Below, one piece after another: positions 34,971 through 49,059 of a stretch of DNA of 64,000 bases. The first letter of the stretch is position 1, and each line of letters starts with the position of its first letter. This DNA is from Zonotrichia leucophrys gambelii (taxonomy: Eukaryota > Chordata > Aves > Passeriformes > Passerellidae). The notes below the pieces were generated by a model. That model saw nothing but the letters and a program-made list of their open reading frames with translations. It was not told where the DNA came from and searched no databases. Position numbers and translations under genes: made by a program. The stretch spans positions 44,436,585 to 44,500,584 of the forward strand of contig NC_088170.1 in assembly GCF_028769735.1 (NCBI RefSeq). Direction: 5' to 3'.

Positions 34971-37900
34971 AACTAGAAATCTCTACAAGAACCTGAACTT
35001 TGCAGAAGCCTGCTTTGCAGTCATCAAACAACCTGATGAGCAGCAGATGTACCTCTCCTTTATTAGCAGCTTAGGTGTTTGGAATCATTTTTGCACATAG
35101 GGGGCTGCTGGGGTTGCCAACCATCCAGTTCAGTTATTTACCAACTGCCTTTGTACAGCAAACCTGGTTTGCAGCAGCCAGAACCTCTGCTCAGGCAGAA
35201 CTGGAGCAGTTGGGAAATGGCACAGCTGTAACTGCAGCAGCTGGGGCACCAGCAGGTACAGTTATGCTAGATTACCTCCTGAGGCTGTGTGGTCCCTCTG
35301 CAATAACACCATCTCCTCCTTTCATTAGGAGTGTATGACACAAGTCTAAAGGTATCAAATTATTTTACTTTTCAATTGTAGAAGGAGGAATGCAATTTAC
35401 ATATAATTTCTGTATTTAAATATAATCCATTTAAAGCCCTTTTTTGCTTACCAAATTGTATGCCATATATAGAATTGCAAAATAGCTACCTGTTTTACAA
35501 ACTCAGTGGAAATCTCCATCTGTAGGACAGGTTTTACTTACACAAGAGCCTGCAGCTCTGTTTTCCCAATTGCTCTACCCAGGAAACCAATGCACTTCCA
35601 GCAGGTACTTGAGGTAAACGTGCTGTGTTCTCCTCCAGAAGTATAGATAGCACATGCACAAACAAACACAGCCTCATGCCTCAAAGGGTGATGAATTTAC
35701 AACATACACAGTAATCAAATGTGAACTCGGAAAGTAAGGACCTTGCCTTTGAGGGGCTTCTATGGCCATTGTTGCCATCTTATTGCAAAGTTCCCACGGC
35801 TTCTTAGCAAAGTCTCATGGGCAGTTCCTCACAGCACAACCAACAAACTCCACCTCTCTCCTCACCCAGCTAACCCACTCTTTTGTAGCACTCATCCTTA
35901 TAGGACACAGCTGTGGCCTGTTAAGGGCAGGCCTGTTCCTATCTTTGGTGATTGGTGCAGCTGCAACTCCTCAGGTGTGAGACTAGCTTTGCACTATCTT
36001 TATTTTCTTACATTCTATCCCTCCACAGGCCATGACTAAAACTGATGCTGTTTTATTCAGTATACTAATATTAGTCAGTATTTCGACTCACAAAGAAAAA
36101 TTATGGTATAGAAGGGATATGTGAATACCTTGGTCACATGGTCTCCTAATTCCCTTCTCTCTCAGTACCACCTCTCTGTATTAAGAAAACCCCTGGTTCC
36201 AATGAGTTACACTTCTTCCCTGCAATCTTCAAGTATTTCTCTAACTTCACTATTTACTGGAAAAACAAGTAAATAGATAAAATAAAAACTTTAATCTTAT
36301 CTTATTGTTTTAGTTATGCTATTATGGTCTGTACATAACAATTTCTATTATTAGTCTTCCCTGAAAGCATGATGATAGAGATGTTACTTCATTTTTAAAC
36401 TAGGCTCAGGATCTGTGATGGGTGAAATGCCAACTTATGATAAACCCAAGTCCTACTGAAATTCTGCAAAACATATTTGGAAATTACCTTAGCAAACACA
36501 GCCTATGAAAAATTATTATTTAACCCCAAAATAAGAGATTATTCAAGCAGGCCTCTTGACTTGGTAAATAAGCTTTTAGCAATTCTTTCCTACAAACACA
36601 GAAATAAAAATCTGTTTTCACTTTGCTAAGCTTTGGGGAGGTTTAGTTGAAAATATACTTAAACCTAAAATTAACTAGTTAACATATTAATTACTTTAGC
36701 TACTACTTCATTTTCCTTTAAAAAACAGTAAAGTTTATTAGATGTACATAAAACAAATAAATACCTAAAGGATGATTATGGAAAAAACAAAGATTGGAGA
36801 CGTGAAGACGTATTAAGTAAACCAGGAAATAAAATAAAAAGTGTATTTTATTCTGCTGTTGCTGTAGAACTGTTTTCCAGTTGCAAATCAGATTGTTTTT
36901 ACTTTCTGCAGCTGCCACAGTGTCATTGTCTAGGATAATCCATCACATCAGGCAGTAGTGGTATATATGTACAGCTCTCCCTTATTAGAAAAGGAAAAAT
37001 ACTTGGGCAAGGACCACAAAGAACAATTTTAAAAACATACTTTTACTCTACAAACACTACAAATAGCAAGAGAGTAAGTGTATACTATTGACAAAGCTAA
37101 ATCCAAGATGGGAACTGGAATTCAAACAGGTTAAAGGAAGAAAAAACCAAGCAAACAAAGAGTATAAGAAAAAAAATAGGCACTGCAAGTTCTTTAAAAG
37201 GATTTACAGGCATATATTGATTGATGTTCACACTGAGCACTACCAACTGACTCGAAGCACTAAGGTAGTTTTAAAATACACAGCAAGTTAAAGCTGTGGC
37301 ATTATTAACATTTAATGTTGTTTTGACTTTAAACACTGACAAGATGTCTATTTTACCAAAATAAAAAATTCATTAAAGAACTCTTGTGAGATAGAGATTC
37401 AGGTTTAAAGCACAGAGTGCAAAACTTTCAGCATCCTCGGCTCCTGAGGATATTTGAAGAACTGTGTCTTCATGCCAATTACAACACTATCAACTCAAAG
37501 ATGGTATCTGCATTAAAAAAATAAAACTGTAAGTCAAAATCAAAAACTATTTTGAAAAAAAATCTTGACAAAATAACAATGGCTTTTGATAATTTCAGAA
37601 TGTCATTTTGGTTTTATGTTTAAACTGAACAAGAACTAAACCCACCTAAGCCTCATGCTAAGGGCAGTTCTGTTAAAAGAGCTCACTTTTTTGCCAGCCT
37701 TGCAAAGGCATGACATCCTCCATGTAACCTGATAAATGATGTTGAACTGGGATTAACTTAGGTGGCCAACAGCAAAGTAACAGGACCTGTCAGTAGAAGA
37801 AATGAGATAGTCCCTCATCCCTTCTGTGTTAATACAGAAGCTAATAAAATACAGATGGGCACAAATAAAGTGAAGTACATGAACCTTCACTTATTCTGAA

Positions 37901-40900
37901 AATGAAAGCTTAAAAAAAATCTTTTCGATATAGATTTAAATGTAAGACTGTTCTACAGAGAATTCTACAAGCTGCATATCACTACTTAATATGGCACAGT
38001 CGAGTTGGCTGCTGTCCATTGAGAGCTGAAAGGACTCAGGGCTACAGTGCAGATGATATGGACCAGTGTGACAATCACACAAGCTTCAGAAAACAAAGAA
38101 CTTTGCTGATGACAAGATCACAGTAAGAGACACTAGTTCTTCACTGTGTTCTGTATGTGCCTACCAGACTTACCTGGTTCTGCTTTTTGTCTCCTTCCCA
38201 CTCGGCAGCTACCAGGACTCCGCACCCTCTCCCCAGCCCAATCCTCCTGACCCCAGTTCCCAATCCAATTCAAATTGCAATGTTACAAGTGTCAGCAGTG
38301 GCCAGAATCTTCACAAATCATGCCCCCTTTTTCAGCAAACACTGTAATGTACCTGCACTAATGGTAGGTTTCACTTTCAGCTAAATGTTTCTGACAGTCT
38401 AAATCAGCTCTGCTTCATTCCCTGTGGAATATGTCCTTACCCTTTTATATATCAGAGGCAAGTGGAAAGTGCATTTATATTTAGGAAGCTAGTTCAGGCA
38501 CCTGGGTATTGAAACACAGGAAACAGAACTACAGTGACAACTGATAACAACACAGTCTAGAATGATAGCAAGATGTTTTCATTTTGCATCCACTACATAT
38601 AATGGTAACACCTGTCAAAACTACAGGGTTTCAAACTGATTTTCACCACCTGCTGAGAAGGTGAGCAGTCCACAGAAACCACATAACTCCTCTAATAAGC
38701 AGCAAAACTAAAATAATGAAGAAAATAAACCCCATATCTCTTTCCTTACAATACCTAGGGATTGCTTTTGCCCCAGGAAGAGAGGCTAGCAACATAAAAA
38801 CACTGAACTTCACTAGAGATAATTTTGATCTTAGCTACAAGGCTGGAAAACCCAAAGTATTTTTGTGAGCTAGCAAATGATTAAAGCCTCCGAGTTCTGT
38901 GCTCCCCCAAGGGGCAGCAGGAGCTGGGGTCTGTGTGCTGCAAACCCCCCTGCCTGGCAGCAGAAGAGCTGACAGGTCACCTGCCAGCGCCACAAAGACA
39001 GCACTGCCACTAAGCCTGGAAGCTGGGGCTTCAGCCACGCCGCAAGCACCAACTCCAGGAGAAGAAAGTGAGAAAAAGATCCATAAGACTATCAGTAAGT
39101 CTCTGAAATTAGACAACTCAAGCTGTCCATGCTAGAAGTAATTGGGAATTCAGTCCTAGGGAATGGGGGAGCAAAATGTTTCTCCAGAAAAGTTTGATAT
39201 TTAACACTCTGGGAGTGGCCTGTTGATTCTTTCTACATGTGCTTCCCCCCCATCCAACTCCATGAACATTTCATAAACCCTACATGGTATGATGAACTGT
39301 TATCTTTACACTGATCTCTATAACCATAACAACAATTAAATTTTCCAGCAACAATTTCAGCCCTACCCCTTATATAAGCAGATGATTATTTACATCAATT
39401 TCAGCATGCCTTATCATGTAATGATTATAATGCACATGTACTGTGAGACTAAAGTTCCCGCCACATTTGCAAAATTATTCTAATGTTTCTTTTGAATCCT
39501 TTATTGTGTAGTTTTTTGATTTCTCTCAGCAAACCTTTCATAGCAGATCTTCAGAGAAATTTTGGGGAATAAAAATTTTATCTATTCCTCCTTATAAATA
39601 ATGACATAGCTTAAAAGCCGAACTGGAACTTCAGATCTGTTTCAAGTGATCTAAGCTCTGACCTCTGCACAAGTGATCTAAAAAGAACAAAAAAAAAAAA
39701 AAGGAAACTTCTTCACAAAACGCCATGAGCAGAAGAGATAACTTAGGCTTATGCAGTGGAATACACAGCAACAGAAAGATGACCCCAAAATTTTGGAGTC
39801 AGCCTTTGAAGCTGTGCAATGGATACTGTTCACAAGCACATTTCAGCCCGGATGAACCTTTTGTGCATCTGTATCCCACCTCTTCTTATACTGCTGCACC
39901 TTGATCTCATCTCATGCTCTCTGCTATCCAAGCTTCAGCTTTTCCTTCAGGTTTTTTCTGATATCTCCTCACTTCCCAGCTGTTACTCTTACCTACTGCA
40001 TTCATCCTTTCTATCCTCCAAATGCATGCATATAAACAAGCCTCCAGTTTTTTAGGTCAATCTGTTTCTCCCAATTCCCCACCTTCAGAGACCTAATCTC
40101 TGCCATATTCATCATGACCACACGAGTACAAAAAAAGTCTCTGGAGGAGCTTAAGCACTGATCTGCATGACCATATACAGTGTTTGGTTCCCTCAGCTGG
40201 CTTTTCAAATTATCACCTCACTTGGGGGCTGTTGGCAGTGGACAGCATTTCTATTTCAGCCAGCAGTGCTCCAAGACCTTCCTAGGCAGCTCCTGGCTGT
40301 TGTAAGGTCTTGTGCTCCCCAGGACACACAATATACACAACCAAGGCCATGCTATGAAAAAGAAGATCCTGGCAGTCTTGGCATTATATCAGACACTGAA
40401 CTGAACCTTCCAAAACCACCCTTTGTTTAAAGGCACAGGATTACCACATAGGACTTGAGGAGACAGCACACAGTGTGGGAGTGCCCAGGCCATTAGAGGA
40501 TGCAGCACTTACCAGTGTCAAGACAGACACCTTACCCCCGCTGCTTATCAGGGAAGGATCTGTTCCTTGCCTAGCAATTCCAAGCCCCAGCTTCACCAGT
40601 TTCACAACTTCTCACAGAGTCTGAGCCTAACCATTCACCCTCTTGCTGACTCTCCTTGCTCTTCCACATTACCAGCTACTCATTCCTCAAAACTGACAAG
40701 CAATATTATTAACCAAAGGGCAAACTTCCTTTTCCCCCTAAGCCATTGGTGCTTTTGCCAAGCCCCAAACTTGGCCAGCTTCAATAGCTTAGTACTATGA
40801 GTACCAAGCCTTGTCAGACACCTCCACGTATAATTTGGGGTGCACTCAGTATAGTTATAGAGTATTTGTTACAGTTTATGCTTTAGTACTGAAAACAGAC

Positions 40901-43900
40901 AAGCTGAAATTTATCAAAGGTTCTTTAATTCAGCCAGTAATTAGTCATAGCAATTACAAAGTACCGATCCTATACAGGAAGGTGTCTAAGTAAAAACTAT
41001 GGCTTTTTTTTTATTTCAATAGTTTCTACTCCGTCCTCATCTTCAGAAGTGACTGAATTACTTTGGCTGAAATGTTTCAAACAAAACTAGCTTGCAGCAA
41101 ACACTAATGTCAGACAGCTTAAAAACCAGATAGCACTAACAATTCCTCCCTTAAGATAAAGGGTGAGACATGATCAACTGTTACAAGTTATATTTATTTC
41201 ATACAATTTGGTAGCACTGTACCCATATGTATGAACTAAAATGACTCAAACCAGGAATGAATACATAACAAAAACTAATTTCCAGATTTGAACAGAGCTC
41301 TAATTTTAGCTCAGTATTGTATAACAGTTTTCTCAGGTATAATTTCCTTCCATGTGTTTAAATTAGGAAGTTGTTCTCAACCACTTTTTAAAGCAACTGG
41401 AAGAAAAGCTGCATCCAGATCAGGTGCAACACACAGTTTAGATGGCTCAGGAGCATCTGGTCTGCTCAGAGCAACACTTGACTTTTGGCTCTGTGTTCTC
41501 ACATTTTTAGAAGCCTACTCTGTATTCAGGACTGCAAAAGCAGAAGCATCCTCCTATACACACAGACACATGCCATCCCTAAAAGAAGTGTGGGAGCAGC
41601 TGGGATCCTTAGAGCCTGAACACAGAGCCAGCAGCCTGCACGGCGAGGCACACACCCTTGACAGGAACCCCGCTCCAAGGAGCTGCTAAAGGACAGCTCC
41701 TTCCCTGCCTGGAACATAACAGTGGCAGTACGAAGAGCTTTTAATTCAAAAGCAGTACACTGGAAGTAAAATTAGCTCAAAGCACTGGATCGTGACTTGG
41801 CATCTAATCACTGCACCATCCTACACGATTCACCAAATGAAGAACTCCCAAGTGGCTGACCTTAACAAAAGCAAACCTCCACCACATACCTACAATACAA
41901 TATTTTTAAGCATAAGGAACACTGCAGTACACACTGATCAGCACAACCACACAAGTCAGACAGCTGCGCACATTCTGTCTGAGCTCATTTAACAATAAGC
42001 AAAATCCATCAATTATTAGGAACAGAAGTATACGACTGCTTCAATTATGCAATAAACCTTCAAATAGGCGCTTGAATATTTGACAGTTTAAGCATGGTGG
42101 GCAGAAATTTTTATTTTAAAGAATTGTTGCTAATTTCCCAACCACCACCACCGCCTCAAAAGGAAATTTCCAATGTGAGGGCTAACAACACACTCTAGAA
42201 ATCAAGCATTTCCATCCACTTTTCTATTTTAAAACATTTAACCCCCTAATAGACAACACTTAGTAAGTTTCCCAGTTTATCTGCTGACATAAAGATACTG
42301 ACTTTAAAAATGTTAAATAATTAAAAACTGCAAAACAGTTTTTAAATTACAGTTAAAAACCCAACTGAGAAACAGTTCCACAGAATTTCCATAGAATATT
42401 CCACATTCCATACAAATGAGGAGAACAGAGAACAGTAGCTTGCTTTCCTTCAGGATGAGCACCTTCTGCTGTGTAACTAAATCTTGTCTTAAACATCATT
42501 TGAGCAAAAACTTCTTCATCAAGAATTATTGGTCTAACACCAAGATAGCCTTCAAGTTAAAAGAATTAATAGATATTGCCTGGTACATAATTTCTTGCAT
42601 TTTTCATTTTTCTGGTTTATCATTTTCTAGTGACATCTGAATAACACTGGTACTTGCCAGTGTAAATTCATCCTATATAAAAGAAGAAAAAGCAAAGTAT
42701 TTTCTCCAGTAAAAACCCTGAAAGTATTTCGTGTAAAAAGGAAACTGAGTATGCTTCTTCTTACACCATGACTAAATTCTTCTTTTCACTCTGCTTGAAA
42801 AATAGTTTATGGGTCCAGTTATAGAAGACAACATATCTTCATAGTTCCTTGAGAGGTCATCTGGGGAAATAGTGCTAAGTTTGTCAAATAACATCTGACA
42901 GTTGACTAGGTATCATCTTATGCTAGAAATCTCATAAACTAAATTACAATCCTGCTGAAGGCAGAAATAATATAATTGAGGATAGAGACAGCTAATGAGG
43001 AAAACAAGGCCTTCCAAAGCAAGACATGTTAAGCAGGGCATAGAGAGATTGAGTCAAATTTAACAGCTATTAAGTTAATTGAAAATGATGTCAGAAAAGC
43101 ATAGAATTCTTAATATAGCACCTTCTCACAAATAATTATAACTGGGAATTATTATCTGAACTGGAGGTTATTGTCATCACTCTCCTTCCTACTAAAAAGT
43201 GCCAAAACCATCACTCAGATAGGATTTTCTTTCTTGCCTTGTGAAATGCTGTAATTTTTTTCCCCCATTACACATCTGAAGAGCACAGAAAGAAAAAAAA
43301 AAATTTACTTAGGCTCCAACAGTGATGCAAGTCTACTGAAATCCTGCCAGTTAAAAACACCAACCTTTATGTTCAGGTTTCACTAAGAAAGACACTAAAG
43401 ATGTTCCCAAGGCTGTATTTATGCCTTGCATCATCTGTCTGGCGATACACAAAAGTCTTTGCAAGGTCTTTATTGTTAGGCCAGGAAGTTAATGAGGCAG
43501 TACACTTACCAACAGCAGGGAAAGCACAGAGAAACTCAACAACTGTCTTGGGCTGGTTTAACACATTAAATGAAATGCAAAATAATGATGATTACACATA
43601 TTCCCAAACAAAAGTACAAAAAGTTTGTACTTTTAGAAAACATTTCTCTGCATTTTGCATTTGAACTTAGAAAAGCCTGACTTGAAGTCATCCTGTTTCA
43701 GTACTCCATGAATCACCCCACATGCACCCTTGCTCTTTCGAGCCCACTCACTGCCACACCACGCTGACTGCCGTCCTTAGGATTACAAAGGACGCCCCAA
43801 CAAAGGGGGATCGCCCACTGGTTCCTATAAATCATCTTGAACCTCACTGATTATTTCAACAAAGGTGGTTCTGATACACAGGCATCTTTGGCTTCACAGA

Positions 43901-45762
43901 GAAGGGAAAGGACTTAAATGAATGACAATATTGCATCCTAGAATTGATTACAGAACAATAATGACAACTGAAAGAGGCCAAAAGCAGTGAAGTTATTTAG
44001 CTTTCCCTAACAAGCACCATATGAAATGCAGCAGAGGAAAAAATCCAACACTTTTTAGACACTCATTATTAATTACTGAGGAAATAAGAATGCCTATCAA
44101 GCACACTAATTATGACTGAAAACTATGACATTATATGAAAGTATAACAAGGTACTTCGCTTGATTTACAAGAGATTAAGCAGGAGGGAAACATGAAAAGA
44201 AGTCATAAGAATCCCTGTTGAACCTGACACCCAAGTTCTGCTTTCCACATCTTTCCATACTTCAATAAACATGAAATGAAAGTTCTAAATTTCAGTATGG
44301 CAAAATAGCCCACCCTGAAACACCACACCTTCCTCTCATAGCATAAAAATTATTCCACTGTTCAACCTTCAACTGAAAATGAATACTTTAAAGCTTTAAA
44401 AAAATATTTTAAAATACATATTTTATCACTTTTCTCCATCCAAAAACCCTTTCCTTCTTAGAGTTTATAGTTTCTTATACCTAATTGCATGAACAATAAT
44501 GAAACAACAGAAATGAAAAAAGCCTGAAACAAACAAAATATTACACTGCAACTCCTCCTCTTAAAGCTAAGTAGAATTGAAAAGTCTAGACAAAATTAGT
44601 ATTTGGTGTGAACTGCAAAAAACAACTGGGATTTTTCTCTCTCCCTGTTTTGTTTAGGTAACCAAGTGTTTAACCACTTCTACATGAAATTTAAAACTCC
44701 AATTCTAAGAAGACCAGAGAAAAAACGTCTGCCCTAGATTTCAGGAAAATACTTCACAGGAGGGGAAGGATCTTCCTATTTCATATGCCCAGTGAAGTAG
44801 CACTTTATTATCATTTTGAGTTGGTGCTGGATAATCGGATAGCAGGGATCATCTGGTGTCCAAACCTGTTGGAAACCACAATTATCTTATGCAAGTTAAG
44901 ACCACTTATTATTATTATTATTGCATTCCTATTTCTATACCCACTCCTCCCTGACAGAACATAACTCACCCTGTTCCTGTTCCCAGGGCACTGATCTCAG
45001 CCACCAGTATGAGAAGTGTCACCTTCTCTGCTGTAGGTGGGTCACTGCATGCTCCAGCACACAGTCACTAGTACAGAAGGAGGCAGATATTCCTCCTTAG
45101 GGCACTCAGCAGGACCAGAAGGTGTCATTTATTGCTGCCTAGGACATTGGGCTGGGCTAAGATATTTCTCTTGAAGGAGAGACCACACAGTTTAGCCCCT
45201 GAATCATTTCTATCAAACCACTATCAACAGGAAACACAAGAAACAGTGCAGGTTTCCCAACTGGAAAATCTCACTATTCACATCCTCTCCTCCTGCACTA
45301 GAGAAACTTCCCTCTCTCACAAGTGAAGATGCACTTTTGACACACTTTTCTTCTCTCTCATTTTTATCCTCCACCCCCACTCATTACAAGCTATCCATAC
45401 TTACTTTCCTGTTTGACATTAAAACTGAGACAGCCTCAGACTGTCTCAAACAAAGCTTTATCTCTGCCCATGGGTCTCCACTGGCACCGTGTCACAGCAC
45501 AGCTACACCTGACACAGCTCAGGTGCTCCAAACCTCCATCTCAAGGGCAGAGTGGGACCCAGCACTGCCTCCCACAGCGGTGACAGGGATGACCTGGCCT
45601 CTTCTGAGCTCTGTGCTGCTGGTCACAGTACCAGAGGCAGCGTGGTACAGGTGGCTCAGCAACACCACAGCCATGTAAAGCAGCTCTGTATGAAAATTTG
45701 CATATAACCAGCTTCAGATACCCTGTGAGGAACAGCACACTCAGGCTCTCCACGCTGCCTTG
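34970..45762. other. Non-coding stretch with weak exon-like segments and GC-richer patches
   Basis: About 10.8 kb without a recognised gene or mobile element. GC-richer patches with some CpGs lie near 38170-38260, 38890-39060 and 43700-43810. Exon-like minus-strand segments at 38174-38246 (very strong donor) and about 43501-43545 are too weak to call. A (TTA) microsatellite lies at 44906-44922. Confidence 0.35.
44906..44922. repeat. (TTA) microsatellite
   Basis: About 5.7 tandem TTA units, directly visible. Confidence 0.85.
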
Positions 45763-46414
45763 GGCTGTGTCCTGGGTTGACTATATGATGCTTTTATCCC
45801 CAATCGTCTCATTCTTTTCATGTTGAATAATAAGTTTTGCACTTTTAAGAGTGTTCCAGAGAGTGAAGGGGGGGAGAGAAGAAGCGCGCGGTTTGTTTTC
45901 AGACTCTGCACTCACTCCTCCACATTCCTGCTCCTGGACTGTGTTGTCTGCGGACAGACAGCAGGACAGAGCTCTTCTTTTGCTTTTTAGTTAGTGTTAG
46001 CTAGCTGAGGCAAAGAAGTTCCCTGGACTGTTTTTTTTTCCTTTTTCTTTGGACCTCTTGAAACTGCTCTGCACTGAACACCCAGGGGAGCACCGGCAGC
46101 TGCAGCTGTGGCCTACCGGGCAAGGCCTGGCCTGCGAAAATTCCAGCGCCGGAGGGACTGACCAGAGACTGAGTGAGCTGAGCTTCAACCCGGGGTTTTC
46201 TCAGCTTGTCATCTTTTTTAGAGTGGCAAGGGGTCTTATTGTTTGATATTGTTTTGGTTTTATTGTTTAATAAACAAGTTTTTTCCACCTTTCTCCAAGG
46301 AGGTATTTTTTCCTCCCGGACCAGTTCGGGGGAGGGGCCGATTGGATCTGCTTTTCCCACCGGAGCTCCTGTGGGGAATTCTTCCCCAAATTTGCTCTAA
46401 ACCTGGACAGGCTG
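45763..46414 (+). mobile_element. Solo ERVL-type LTR with 5-bp target duplication
   Basis: A complete solo LTR lies at 45768-46409 (642 bp). It starts TGTCCTGGGTTGA and ends AAACCTGGACA, so the ends are imperfect inverted repeats with TG...CA. The flanking pentamer GGCTG at 45763-45767 is repeated exactly at 46410-46414, and a 5-bp target duplication fits ERVL-class and gamma-type integration. It has a CCAAT motif near 45800 and an AATAAA at 46269-46274, which set plus orientation, followed by about 135 bases of U5-like sequence. There is no internal retroviral sequence. It arose by recombination between the two LTRs of a provirus. I associate this start sequence with LTRs common in neoavian and songbird genomes, from memory and not checked. 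Confidence 0.9.
46269..46274 (+). promoter_or_regulatory. AATAAA poly(A) signal of the LTR
   Basis: A canonical hexamer in a T-rich context (TGTTTAATAAACAAG), placed about 135 bases before the LTR end, as expected at the R/U5 border. Confidence 0.65.
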
Positions 46415-49059
46415 GTAAACCCTGCCAAGCCTGGGAGGGAAGGCTGTGAGCAGTCAGACTAGGTCTCCCAACCTCATGCTGGGATCTCAGGCTGATTACT
46501 GGAGAGAGTTTAGACACACCCAGCACCCTGAACTCCAAGTGAGCTTGTCAGCTTCCCATTTAATGCATGAATGCATATGGCTGGCTTAGATCTAATAGTG
46601 AACCTAAGCCAAACTCCAGGCACCTGCTGAGGATGGCAGAGAAAAAAAAGCCTTATTTGGAGACAGCAGGAGACAGCTCAAGTCCAGGCAGGGCCTATGC
46701 CAAGCACTGAGTGGGAACTTTTTGTGCCTCCCTGACCAAGCTTACCCAGCCTTCCACCTCAGGTGGGTACTTCAGCCTCTCCCCTGTCCAGACTAACACC
46801 CTTCCACTCCTGGAGCAGCTGCTATGATCTTACAAACAAAAAATGCCAAGGTATGCAGAATTTTCAGAGAGTAGTAACCTTTGGTCATTATGCGATGTTA
46901 AGATTTAACCATACAAGAACAAACATAATTTAGTTTTCCACTGTGATTGACAGAGAGCAGATTTTCCTGGTATAATACTAGGAGCAGTAAAATTACTTCT
47001 CAGTGATTAGCACTTTCCTAGATAAACACCTTTTTCCCAGCTTAATGATTAGTTAAACAAAAAACAAAAAGAAAGAAAAAAAAACTCCACCCAAAACCAA
47101 CCAACCAACAAAAAGCTGAAAAATAACCATTTAGGTTTATTCTGAAACACAGTATTAAATATCAAAATTGAGTATCACTAAAATGAAGCCTTATTTAATA
47201 AGCCACAAATGCTTATGGGAGCATCTTCATGAGTCACTGAATTGCTTTCCTTCTCTGAAATCACCAGCACTGAGGAAGAGTAGATTTCTGTATTAAAGGT
47301 CAAACCAGAACAAAACTGGTAAGAGTATACACCGATAACCAAATGCTTTCAGAAGAAAACAAATAAATGTTTTGGTGAAGTTAATTGTAAGTAAATTGTC
47401 ATAGTGTGTAGATAACACTATGGCCTTTAACACATGCACATCCATAAATCTATGAGCAAGTTTTTTCAGAGTTCCACAATGTAGTGGATCACAGGCAGGT
47501 ATAGATCACAGTATGATTGTCAGGTCTCTTTATTCCTGCCAAACTGAACAAGCATTAAGACAGGTAAAAGACTAAGTATTAAAAGAAGTGTCTTAACATG
47601 CAAACACCTAAAAATGTACATAAAAATCTTGGTGCTGGTAAGTGCATATGGAAAGAGCAACTGACAAATATGAGGGAATTTGTGAGAATGACTAAAATCA
47701 GTTTAAAATAAGTATCATCTTCCCCTTCTGTGAACTCCAAGCTTTGCTGAAAATGAATATTCCAGTCCATGGAAATCCATGAAAACAGGTAGGTATCTCA
47801 CCAGGAAAGGAATGGAGCCTCACAGTGTTAACCACTAGATCTACACAAGGGTCGTTGTTAATGTTCACCCACTGCAGTCTGGGGTTGCTCTTTGCCCCCT
47901 TCAGACTCACACGAGCTCTGCTGCCCTTGCACAGGCCAAGTCTCTCCTCCCAGATGGTGAATTAGGGCTCTGTCTGACAAAGCAGGTCTTGTCTGACCTG
48001 AATTTGTGATGTAACACATGACGTAGGTGAGAACCGACAACGTGTGAGAAAGAAATAAAGGGGAAAGGCCACAGGCCTGTTCTTCTGGGGTAGAACCAAA
48101 ACAAAGTGCCATTTCCTCATGCCTGAACTTCTGCATCTCCAGGCAGGACAGTCTGAGTTCCCCTTTATTCACAGATGCTTCCTAGAACATATCCCATATA
48201 AACATGGGAGTTTCACACTCATCTTATGCATTTATGCTTTTTCAGAAGCCAAGGGGTAGAATAATTGAACCCCTTTCAATGAACACACAAGCCCATTTCA
48301 GTCAATCAACCCAAAAAATTTACTATCACTCCAAGGGTGTAAGACTGACCTCACAGATAGACTGAAGATTCAACATTATTTCTAACTGTATCCAAGACAA
48401 CTCAATTCAAAAGATGAACATTACACACAGTGTGACTTTTAAAAAAAGTAAAAAATTCTGGCTCTAACAGACACAAATCAGCTACAAAAATTAAGATTTT
48501 TATGTCTACTAAAAGAATTGATTTTTTAAATTCCTTTTTTTTTCAGAAATCAAGATTCAGTTAGAACAGATAATTGCTCTCAAATTCAAATAAAAATTAT
48601 AATAATCAAACAACACCTAGGGGTAATATGAATTTTATAGTTCATCTCCTAATCAAGCTTGTCTTATAATATTTTTTGTATATCATTTAACTTGTATTTT
48701 AATGAAATTTGCAGCACAGCCCAGTAAGACTGAAATAGGTTACTGTGCTGAGATGAACTGCCTCAGGGACTCTGGGGAAAAAAGAGCTGGGACAGACTCC
48801 TCTTCAGCAGTGCCTCGTGCTGCCTTCATCTGTCAGCTCGATTCTGTACCAGCATGTCTGTGATCACAGACACGGGGCTACAACAGCCTGTGATTTATTT
48901 AATGAATCCAGCCCAGGAAAAGAGTATGGGAGGACTTACTGTTGTGTTTTAATTGCATATTTCTTTAATAAGAAAAAGGCTGAGGGAAAACCTCTTCCAC
49001 ATGAGGCTCCTGCCCTAGAGACAATGTGGACTCTTTATATTCCCTTTCAAAGTATATAA
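46415..49059. other. Non-coding stretch
   Basis: No gene or mobile element recognised. An A/C-rich low-complexity block lies at 47057-47112 (AAAC, AAAG and CCAA units). The rest is unremarkable AT-rich sequence. Confidence 0.4.
47057..47112. repeat. A/C-rich low-complexity block
   Basis: Poly(A)-like sequence with AAAC, AAAG and ACCAACCAACC units. No adjoining retrocopy was recognised. Confidence 0.75.

Noticed and set aside
43501..43545. Minus-strand 43-bp segment (PKTVVEFLCAFPAV) before a GTTG/GTAAGTG donor
   Set aside because: Good donor, but a weak acceptor and a very short length; not distinguishable from chance.
44961..45035. Minus-strand segment with a strong donor (ACAGG/GTGAGTTAT) and an open frame
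   Set aside because: The only usable acceptor (CCACCTACAG) has a poor pyrimidine tract, and two of three frames have stops; too weak to list as an exon.
46001..46449. Several open frames of 60-120 codons on both strands
   Set aside because: They lie inside or across the solo LTR and reflect its higher GC content, not genes.
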